Shown: positions 55,270 to 64,000 of the stretch, in pieces | How the letters are laid out: each line of letters starts with the position of its first letter | Numbering within the stretch: position 1 is the first letter of the stretch | DNA from: Paracyclopina nana | Lineage: Eukaryota; Arthropoda; Copepoda; Cyclopoida; Cyclopettidae | Reading direction: 5' to 3' | Assembly: GCA_019096065.1 (NCBI GenBank) | Contig: JAGUCH010000002.1 | Location: forward strand, 6,460,501-6,524,500 | DNA: 64,000 nt | Program-made: the position numbers and the translations under genes | The notes under the pieces: generated by a model | Seen by the model: the letters and a program-made list of their open reading frames with translations, nothing else | Databases searched by the model: none | What the model was told of the DNA's origin: nothing

Positions 55270-56054
55270 ACACCGCCTCCGCCATATTTATTTTCACCGA
55301 GCCTTCATTGCGCTCCTGCAGCAGAAGCAGCTTAATTTCAAGGATAATTATGACGTTTTTGGCCAACCGAGCGTAGGAGCAATTTTGCGAAGAAGATGCC
55401 CCCTTACGAATTTTAGCAAAAATTAAGATTCGTTTTTGTGGCGCCACGCCAAGTAGCGGACCAAGCAAACTTCAACGCCCACTTTTAAAGAATTTTGTGT
55501 GCAAATCAAATTAACGCGGCGTTATCGACTTTTCCTGCTGAAATTCGGGATTTTGATGACAGACTGTTCATTTCGCAAAAAATTAGGCTCAGGCTCTTTA
55601 GTATCAATTTTGAGCCTCGTATTTTGTTTATGACCGTCATAAATTGCGTCTGCTCCATAAATCATTCGATGAAAATTAACTTTTTGGGCTACATTTCTCG
55701 AGCATTGCAGCACAAAAAAAGACGCTGAATTGAATCGGGATCATAATGTAGGCACCATGCGTGACATATGAGGAGAGGGGAGGTTCATGCATAGCTTAAA
55801 AATCATCGGTCAATGCACGACTGGCCGCGAAAAAAATGTCCTGTTTGTCTCGCGTTCATTAGCAGGACGCTGGCGAAAAATTGGGTATAAATAAGTAGCT
55901 AACGCGAATAGCTGCAGCGCCTCATTAACCAAATGACGGCCGCAACAGGATTTTGTCAAAAAAAGTTGAAAAGTCAAAACAGAACTTGGCCAAGTAAAAA
56001 CATGCAAATCGCGGTAAAAAAAGGAACGTGTTCTCCACTCACTCGCTGAGCACC
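55270..56054. other. Spacer between the two transposon copies
   Basis: About 785 bp with no gene or repeat recognised. Confidence 0.4.
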
Positions 56055-56074
56055 AGCTACCCCACAAAATTTTT
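56055..56074 (+). repeat. Left terminal inverted repeat of copy II
   Basis: AGCTACCCCACAAAATTTTT, exact reverse complement of 63644-63663. It lies 466 bp beyond the last exon of the companion gene. Confidence 0.88.
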
Positions 56075-56539
56075 GAAGCGTCCGATTGACGAAACCACGT
56101 TGGAATTATCGTGAGAATTTACTTGAGTATCTCATTGATTTTCGTTCGCTATGTGCCAAACCTGACGTGGAAATGTAAGATGAGCTGATGATAAATCGTT
56201 GTTTTTCTTAACAGGGTTTCATGAGAAGCTGATGCCGGAGATGACGATAGTTGACGCCAAGCAAAGACACAGGGTGGCCGCGGTCTTGGTTTTTCAACAA
56301 TTTCTTATGTTAATTAATGAGATACTAACGCAAATGCTGTAGTGAATAAAATGCTAAAAAATGAAAAACTGACGTAGGAAAAAAACAGTCATTTGTGAGA
56401 AATGAAGGCCAGTTTGGCCTTTTTGGCCTTGTAGGCCTTTAATCTTTTAATTTGCAATGTGTTATTGTAATAGTAATATCATTCATTCATTTAAATAATT
56501 TTCTTCTTGCATTGTCAAGTCGTCGAATCATACTGCAAT
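56075..56539. other. Left subterminal region of copy II
   Basis: No gene. Carries repeated TGACG words (near 56086, 56162, 56239, 56249, 56369). Confidence 0.5.
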
Positions 56540-59500
56540 TCATTGTGCCTCGGGGGTCGTAGCATCGTCAGAAGAAGAAGTCAATCTGCGGGTGGGATCC
56601 GCAATCCTAGCCCCAGACGTTCCAGGGTGTGCCTAAAAATGTAAAGGAGCATGATTTGTAAAAGGTAATTATGATAAAATGAGTTGCGGGCTTACAGGTG
56701 GGATGGAGGCAGGGTTCTTCTTCTTCTTTTGAGGCTCTTCATCACTGTCCGGATCGGGGGAGCTTTTCCTCTTCTTGGATGAGTTAGAGCCCTGCAATGA
56801 GAGAAATTATTGTGAGCCTTTGCTCATTTCTCTACAGGTCAACTTACAGAATCGTCATCATCATCGCTGTCGGTAAGAATGGCCTTTTCGAGTTTTCTTT
56901 TTGCACTTGTCTTGCCAGATGTTGATGGCAGTGCAGTTGGATCCAATGCTTTCTTGGGGCTGTTGATGGTGCCGATGAAAACTTCTGGCTTGTAGGCAGT
57001 TCCCTCAGAGGAGTAGAAGTTGAGCAAGTCGTTGATGTTATCTCCGATCTCTTCAACAACCTCGTTGTAAAGTCGTGGCAGCTAAACAATGAAAGGTTAT
57101 TAAAACCGAAATGTCTTTGCATTATGATATTGCGATTACCTGAGGCACTGATGGCAAAGCATCAAACTCGAGCGTTCTAAAGTCTCGTTTGAAGCAATGA
57201 GCCGCAGCACAAATCCTCTTCAAGACTTCCTTCACATCCAGTTCTTCTTTGACGCATGACGATTTGAGTTCGTCAAACACATGGTTGGGGTCAACATTAC
57301 GGGTCTTGGTGAACGCCCCAGCTTCTTGGCTCTTCTTGGCATTCTTGAACTGACCTCGATTCATGATGTAATCCAAATGTTGATTGTATGACGAGATGCT
57401 GACTGAGCTCTTCAAGATGTGCTTGTTGTGCTCATGGAATCGGTAGTCCTCATCTGCAACCTTGTGAGCCGCATCTTCAACATTGTCAAACGAATCCACT
57501 GCCAACTGAAGGTACCTCTTCCTATCAGTGCTGAACAATGTGGTGCAGGTTTTCCTCAGATCCGAAATGTTATTTCGGTGGACTAATGGCGATAAGTTGA
57601 ACATTTGTTCAATCGCGAGCACCAAAAACTTGTCGACCATATTGTGTAGGCCTTCTGGCAATGGTCGTTTGTAAAAAACGAGGTTTTTGATGGAGCTGTA
57701 AGAGAAGTGTTAGTATTCGTAAGTATTTCAATATTTCATCCCCTTTTGGTGTATTTTTGGGGGTACATTAATTGATTATGTTAGTGTTAGCATTTTGCTT
57801 GAGAAAATCATCACTTACTTGTCAATTTTGCCGTAAATGAGGTGAGCCCTCGCCAAAGGAGTGAAACAAGTCACAACGCAGGTTTTAGCCAACGTGAAGT
57901 TGATGCCAGCCAACTGCATTTTCTGGAGGTATGGCGTGATGAAGGCGCAAAGCTGCTCCTGAACTAACGGGCTCGCAAAAAATACATCACATGCTTTCCC
58001 CATGTAGTTAAAGGGGATCAGACGAAGCAGTATGTAGCGTCCTCGAGTCTCGGTCTGAATCTGCATGCTCACAGACTTCTTTGGACTGGCTTTTGCAACT
58101 TGCTCGCTTACTCCAACTATCTTGTTGTTGAGTCCCTTGACATCACGTTTGATTTCCTGGATGGACATTTCAGGTTGATATTACTTGTGAAATAAAGAAA
58201 GGGAATGATGATTTACTTACGAGGACATATCCAAACTTATTGTCGATCTTCTTGTCTAGCTTTTGGTACTTGTCATTGACAGCCTCACGAATTTCGGCAG
58301 TGATCTCTTGAGCATGAGCCTCCATAACCTCTTGAAAACTTCGCAGCAACTGTGTCATTTCTCTTTTCAGGAATGCCTTGGTGACCAAATCGCTCGCAGA
58401 CACAGAGTCCTCTTCGCCCTAAGGTAAGCAAACAATGAAATCTGAAGTAAGAGCAATTAAAATTAACAACTATTAATATTACTTCAACTTGAGTTGGCAT
58501 CGGCGGCTGGTTTGGCTCCGATGTGGACTCGTTGTTGTTATCGTCACTTCCCATCATTGTGCTCGATGTTGTTGGAGCTGTTGGAGCTGTCGCAGCTGTA
58601 ACGAGGACATTGGCTGGTATAGGTAGGACATCAGCAGCAGTGATGTTGACATATCGCGATTCCCCAGGTTGAGTGACAACAACATCCTCAAAGATGTCGG
58701 CAGGCAAATCTTGGGAGACTGTCGTTGGCATTGTCTCCGGGAACCAGGATGACATCGACGACGTCGCGCTCATACTGGCCTTGATTTCTTCAATCGTGAG
58801 AGGCACGGCTCTCTTTGACGAGAAATCAACGGGGGCATCTGATGATGGAATGATCTTGTATCCACCCAATGTCAATGGCGTGGTGGCTGATGATCCGGGC
58901 AAGCTTGCCGATGAAGTCATAGGCCATTGAGATGTCGTTGCAGGTGGCAACGTCATCTGCTCGTGGGCGGCAGTCTGCCTTCTTCTTTCTTCAGCCTTCT
59001 CAGCTAACGCCTGGTCCAACTTGGCCCTTATCTCGCGAGCTTTCTCCTCAGCAATCTTAGCTTCATCAATGGCCTTTCTGGTCTTCGGTCGAACGTGATG
59101 TTGGCTCGGATTTGGCATGTTGATGTCTGATCCAGCATTGTCATCAGTCAATATTCCAGCGCTTCGGCTGGTGTCTCTTGAGAACCGCGTGCGAACCTTG
59201 TTCCACGGGTTGAAGTCGAACGTGTTGGTGATCGGATTCCTCATTTCGTAGTGGATGTCCTTCTCGAGCCTTTCAAAGAAGTCGTCGACCATGTGCGTGC
59301 GATAGATTTCGACCCATTCCTCCTCAGAGTACTTCATGATCTCATCATTCAACATCTTGACGGCCATATCGACTCGGAAATGTTCGAAACCTGAGAATTG
59401 AATGAGTAGTAAGGATTTGAGCGCGCGAATGGAGAAGAGAGTAACTTTTGAAAGGATTTAAGTGCGAGAACGGAAAAGAGAGCAACTCGTGATATAATCA

Positions 59501-59748
59501 CCTTGTTCAATCCTCGCAAAGTAGAAGATTTCCTTTTCAGATCCGTTCATCAGTACTGAGACTGGGGTTGAGTGCCTCAGCTCCTCGATCTTCTTGTAGA
59601 CGTTGATCTTCTTGGCGACCGCCTGATCGAACGTTTTGCCGTTGTCCAATTGCAAGTTGAGGGGGACAAACGAGAAGGGAGGGGACTCCGATGGGCAGTA
59701 GATGATCCCGCGATCGTAGATTCGCTTAACTTTTGCAGATTTCGCCAT
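56540..59748 (-). CDS. Conserved companion protein of the transposon, copy II, 889 aa
   Basis: Eight exons on the minus strand: 59748-59502, 59390-58483, 58418-58221, 58156-57819, 57695-57140, 57081-56848, 56791-56696, 56632-56540; sum 890 codons. Clearly related to the copy I protein: YDRGIIYC for YDRVIIAC, ARIEQG and EHFRVDMAVK at the first junction, ILLRLIPFNYMGKACDVFFA and EQLCAFITPYL in the conserved core, LARAHLIYGK, YKRPLPEG and LPRLYNEVVEE. The exon of 78 codons has the same length in both copies. It lacks one intron (inside VQEQ) and the two small exons of copy I. N-terminal coiled coil with KAIDEAKIAEEKAREIRAK; C-terminus basic then acidic (KKRKSSPDPDSDEEPQKKKK), consistent with a nuclear protein. 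Function is not known. Confidence 0.8.
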
Positions 59749-60162
59749 TTCAATAATTTTAAAAAGAGCTGCGTCTTCTTGGGGGGCGGTTTTTTTAACG
59801 TGTTGCCGGTTGACGACAAAAAATATTCAAATATATTATTTTCACGCAATATTTAATCACTGTTGTTTTGACGTTGTGAAATCACGAAAAACTGACGCTG
59901 TTATTAATAGAAGCGACGACGACGGACAACAGCTGAAAAATATTTGCTGAGAAGATTAGCGTCGTCAAATTTCTAGTAAAATGTCATTGTCATCTCACGA
60001 AAAGCAAACTTAACAATGATTTAAGTTTAATTAAATCAGGAAATGCCTAAAAAACTGAAAAACTGATCCATTTCCGTCTCATTCAATTTCAGGCCCACAA
60101 TTATCGAAAACGGTCGTTTGCAAAGGATTTGCAAATTGCGAGTACTGCTGCAAAAGCTCAAC
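59749..60162. promoter_or_regulatory. Divergent promoter of copy II
   Basis: 414 bp between the start codons, matching the 402 bp of copy I in length but not in sequence. Contains TGACG-type words (near 59812, 59868, 59892, 59961) and a GACGACGACGG cluster. Confidence 0.6.
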
Positions 60163-63054
60163 ATGGTTAGGAAACGAAAGCCAGATGATGGCATGCCTGG
60201 CAGCCTCCAACGGAAGAAGTGCCCAAAAACGAAGTCTGCATTGAACAAGATGAACAACCGGCGCACGCAACGAATGCTATTGCGCATGAATGAAGCTCTC
60301 GCCAACATCAAGTTGAACATTCATGAGGATGCAACGAAGATTGATGGCATCTTGCGAGACAACAACAAAGGGTACAAATCTAACTCTACATTAAATATTT
60401 GCATTTAAACATGTCAGCCAAATTTTAACATTTTCAGGGACCACGACGAGCCCATCAGCGACCTCTTCAAGCAAGAAGGAGAGATTCACGCGATCCAAAC
60501 TGAAGTTGCAAATGCTGTGCAAACGAATTTCTTGACGTCTAGCAGTGAAACTGACGATTGCCAAGCGAAACTGGATGAAGCTAAAAAACGCAACGTTTTT
60601 GTGTCATCAAGTGAAGATGAGTTGCAAGCCATCACTCCTGTGCAAATATTGCAGCCTTTGCCATCAACTAGTGTGAGACGGCAATATCCTGCGGGTATGG
60701 CGAGAAAGGCACTGGAATCCACTCGAGCACTTGAGCCAGTCGTCCGTCCCGAACTTCCACCAGTGCTGTTCACAGGATTGGATCCTTCAATAAGCGTGAT
60801 TCCTGAAACAGAAGGTTTTCTTTTCAATGATGGCGATTTGCTTGAATATGACGATAGAGTGAAAATCAAGATTGATCATGACAGTGAAGTTTCGTCTGGT
60901 GATCCTCAAGGATTTGACTACAATGTGACATCGAATCCATCATCACACAGCGAAAATGAAGAGTCATCGTCAGAGCTATCATCAGAAGATGAAGCTATTC
61001 CATTGACGGATGCTTTGGCAACTCCAGCGGACACTCTCGGAAGTATTGCTGATGATGAGAGCACTCAAGTTGAGCCTTTACCTGGTACCTCACGAGGTCC
61101 TGGTGTGTATGTGAACAATGGTAGTGCAAGTGCCCCACCAATCATGGAAGTTATTGAGACGGATCCAAGGCTCGAGGCATCTGGAAACGTCAAACTATCC
61201 TTCAAAGCATTCAAGGATCATGCAAGAAGAGCTGAGCGAATTTGCGACATTGACTTGCGAAATAAGGCCTTCTTTGATATGTTTGACACAATTACGTCTC
61301 GCACTTGCACTAATGACACTGTGGCCCAAATGTACTACGATTTCTGCCGCGCCCAGTGTGAAATGAGGTCGCGTCTAATACCAAATATCGCGAGATACCG
61401 AAGAGAAGCTGACGCTGATAGGCCAACGGTGGTGATGGACTACGAGATAATGAATGTCAGAAGCAAGGAAGTGACGTTCATCGAAAATGCATTCAAGTAT
61501 CCGCAAAAACTGTACCCTCGGAAGGATTTCGTGAAAGTCAGTGAATATGCTCACACGGACATTCGAGAGATATGGAGCCATGCCAACAAGTCTCATGATC
61601 ACTTGCACAACTACAGGCCTTCAAGCAGCATCATTTTATTCATGGATGGCTTGCCATACTCCAAGTCTGGCATCTACAAGTTGAACATGGTGCAAGTGGA
61701 AGTGCCGCCATGCAACACTGTCTACACCTGGGGCATGCACATTTATCGTAGTGAGAGCAACCTTAACGCTAACAAGATTTTGGCGAGATGCATTTCAGAG
61801 CTCAAAGATGCAGAGTTGCGACTCGGGCGAGTTATTGGCGATTGCCCAGTGAGACATGAACTTAGCGGCATTAAAGGTCATGCAGGGTCCTACTCGTGCT
61901 TGCTGTGCATTGCCAAGGGTGAACATGTGCAGCATCGTCAGGTCTTTCATCCAGATACCAAGAATGCCCCAATGCGTGATGACTTTTGGTTCAAGGATAT
62001 GGCGAGACGCATCAACAAATATGGCATTGAGTACTTTGACCCTGAGGATCTCGTTGGCCTGACTGCTGCAACACCTCTTGCGTGCTTGGATGGTTTCAGC
62101 ATGATCAAGGATTTGCTGTTGGAACCTATGCACAACTTTTCGGGTTGCGCTAAGCAAATGATTCGGCTTATGATGGGTTTCTCGTCAAAGTACAAGTGCA
62201 AGAAGAAGACAATCACTCAGATGGGTTTGCTTCATGCCTTTGATAATCGATGGGAAGACATCTCCCTCCCGCGTGAATTTAATCGTCGAGCTCGCACAAT
62301 GGGTGAACATTTCAATCACTACAAAACTCAGGAGATCATGTCGATCATCACGTGCGGATTGTTTGCATTTGGCGAAGCATTCGAGGGCGATTTCTACAAA
62401 GGTTATGTCGAGACGTGGTACACATTCTGCTTCATCATCCATGCCACCCTGTTTGATGATGAGATGTACGCCTACATCGACGAGAAGTGCAACCTGCTGG
62501 AAATGCAAGGTACTTTCTATGATCTCTTCTATGAAAACTTCGGTCTCGTGAACTGTTCGTGGAATATTCACACGTTTTATCACACTTACTACGCGAGGAG
62601 CATCTCACGAATGCCTCACATAAGTGCACTAAGATTTGAAGGAGACCTTAGCTTCATTAGCCGCAACATCAAGCCAAACACGAAATCAGTACCGAAGCAG
62701 GTCATGCGTCGAGTTTTCACCAGAAACTCGTCAAACCACAGCTGTGAAAACAAAGTGACCTTCTCCACCGCACCTGCCTCTCGCTTTTGCGATGATATTG
62801 TGTATACAAAGGATAGGCGTTTCTTCCGTGTCACTCATGTCTCTGGAGCTGACTACATCGCTCGTCAGTTTATCACGAAGCCATTCAAAACTCCAGCAGC
62901 ACCAGACCTGAAATGGGAAGTCATTGGCATCGTTGAATGGGTCAAGCTTGATCTTGATGTCGACCATGTTGTGCCAAAGAAAGAGTGTGTTGGCAAGGCC
63001 ATCATTGACAAGCGCTACCTCATCTCATTGCCATTCGACACTTTTTTCACTTAA
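60163..63054 (+). CDS. EnSpm/CACTA-like DDE transposase, copy II, 941 aa
   Basis: Exons 60163-60371 and 60438-63054 across a 66-bp phase-2 intron at the same position as in copy I. Core residues: Asp473 in LFMDGLPYSKSG, Asp538 in VIGDCPVRHELSG, Glu632 in LLLEPMHNFSG. The distances 65 and 94 are identical to those of copy I. CxxC (SCLLCIAKG), LPREFNRRARTM and FGLVNCSWNIHTFYHTYYAR are also conserved. N-terminus is basic (MVRKRKPDDGMPGSLQRKKC), with an acidic Ser-rich stretch before the core. Ends KAIIDKRYLISLPFDTFFT. No frame damage. The ORF starts at an ATG after CTCAAC; an upstream in-frame ATG at 60118 adds 15 residues and is not favoured because it lacks a counterpart in copy I. Confidence 0.75.
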
Positions 63055-63643
63055 GAAGACAACGACGAAGAAAATATGAACTATGTATAGCTTTCAAAAC
63101 TATGACAATTTTGATTCCACCACTTGATTCTTGTCATGCAATGACAAGCTTTGATTTCTTTTCCACCACTAGGGTAATGCATCGTAATCATTGAAACTAA
63201 TAATACTTGTCACATTGTCTAGTTCAAAATAAACGATATAAAACATGAAATTTTGTTTAAGGGAATTTTCATTTGCTCATATGAAATGCAACCAGAGCTT
63301 CTTTCAATTCAATTCATGTATTTGTTCATCGTTCATCAATCCAATTGATTGCGATCATCAAGTTTCATCAGATGTGCCTAAGAAAAACACAGAAAATATG
63401 AATTAATTTTACTAATTTAATTATCATGATATGCTTGCAATAAGTCGTTATAGTTTTCATAAGTATTCTTTTCTTTGGATGACAAAAAAAGATCATGAGA
63501 TTTCTAACTTCCATCTGGCCTAGCTTTTTCCGTCAATCTGGTATCATGAGAACCTGACGGTTATTTCATAAGTTTATGACGATCATTCTTAACTGATGTG
63601 AATCTGACGCATGACCACGATCTACTCATTAAGAAATGCGTGT
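63055..63643. other. Right subterminal region of copy II
   Basis: No gene. AATAAA near 63228 ends the transposase transcript. TGACG words at about 63553, 63575 and 63603 lie close to the terminal repeat. Confidence 0.5.
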
Positions 63644-63663
63644 AAAAATTTTGTGGGGTAGCT
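63644..63663 (-). repeat. Right terminal inverted repeat of copy II
   Basis: Exact reverse complement of 56055-56074, about 590 bp past the transposase stop. Confidence 0.88.
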
Positions 63664-64000
63664 TGCAGGCAACTCAAGTTTATTTTGCATTTCAAATCAA
63701 AATTGTGGGAGAGATGATGAAGCGCGAGTGGGCAACATCATCCATAAAAGTCAAGGCAAAAAAAGCAGTAGACTGACTATAGCACCGGGTTCGAGCTCTA
63801 TCAGCTACGGCAACGCGATATAATTCCACAAATACTTATGCTACATAGATGTATGCGTACATAGTAGTCTGCTACGTTTATGCATTCTTTCCCAAGTGAA
63901 TATTTGTTCCGATGGTGCTCAGATTGCTTTTTCCGAGGAATCGTTGCATCGAGTTAAAGATTTTTAATAACCATATATTTTCTTTTGATCTACTGAATCG
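63664..64000. other. Right edge, nothing recognised
   Basis: No gene or repeat seen up to the window end. Confidence 0.4.

Larger units (their letters stand above)
56055..63663. mobile_element. Two-gene DNA transposon, copy II, with 20-bp inverted ends
   Basis: 7,609 bp bounded by a perfect 20-bp terminal inverted repeat. Inside is the divergent pair companion (minus, 56540-59748) and transposase (plus, 60163-63054), both intact. TGACG words cluster in both subterminal regions and in the central promoter. No clear flanking duplication: TA flanks both ends if the true end is taken as CCCCAC; otherwise none. The ends do not begin CACTA/G as in classical CACTA elements. Confidence 0.8.

Noticed and set aside
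63786-63795. GGTTCGAG resembling a tRNA T-loop
   Set aside because: No acceptor or anticodon stem can be formed with the preceding 60 bases.

Overview
The window is nuclear DNA of an animal, most likely an arthropod (crustacean or non-insect hexapod rather than vertebrate, but the species cannot be fixed from sequence alone). The reasons are single-copy metazoan genes (PSMB4, ATP5PD, C2orf42, YJU2, SSU72, TAF7, hnRNP A-like, endophilin A, an inter-alpha-trypsin-inhibitor heavy chain), mostly short GT-AG introns of about 50-270 nt, and a typical arthropod transposon mix (BEL/Pao, hAT MITE, Polinton-type integrase, EnSpm/CACTA-like transposase). All exon models were derived by eye from splice sites and reading frame; those called complete sum to whole codons.

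Layout. 1-1.05 kb: end of a Polinton/adintovirus-type element (DDE integrase plus a convergent arginine-rich ORF). 1.5-9.4 kb: a damaged BEL/Pao retroelement lacking its 5' LTR and most of gag, with an in-frame TGA in pol and two extra downstream ORFs. 9.5-11.5 kb: tandem repeats and a foldback MITE. 12.1-23.6 kb: a compact housekeeping block of eight genes strictly alternating in strand (GUK1+, PSMB4-, ATP5PD+, C2orf42-, YJU2+, SSU72-, TAF7+, unknown-), with 360-500 bp divergent promoter gaps and tail-to-tail gaps as small as 36-37 bp; a C2H2 pseudogene and a 15-bp satellite sit between YJU2 and SSU72. 24.1-34.9 kb: an intact, young BEL/Pao element with identical 299-bp LTRs, a 5-bp target duplication, a 2157-aa Gag-Pol and a second ORF. 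35.5-46 kb: hnRNP A-like gene, hAT MITE, endophilin A, a secreted Cys-rich protein, and an ITIH gene whose first exon is not visible. 46.7-63.7 kb: two related two-gene DNA transposons side by side.

Two things look most like undescribed biology. (1) The region 46.7-63.7 kb holds two diverged but uninterrupted copies of a divergent gene pair: a DDE transposase-like gene (930 and 941 aa, acidic residues spaced 65 and 94 apart in both) and, head to head, a multi-exon gene for a conserved protein of unknown family (974 and 889 aa). The second copy is bounded by a perfect 20-bp inverted repeat. Each copy carries its own short motif repeated at both ends and in the central promoter, which suggests a TnpA/TnpD-like division of labour. 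(2) Both BEL/Pao elements carry, in the place where an env gene might sit, an ORF that reads as a WRN/RNase D-type 3'-5' exonuclease fold followed by a conserved array of zinc knuckles. In the intact element three of the four catalytic acidic residues are recognisable and the fourth is Glu; in the damaged element most are lost.
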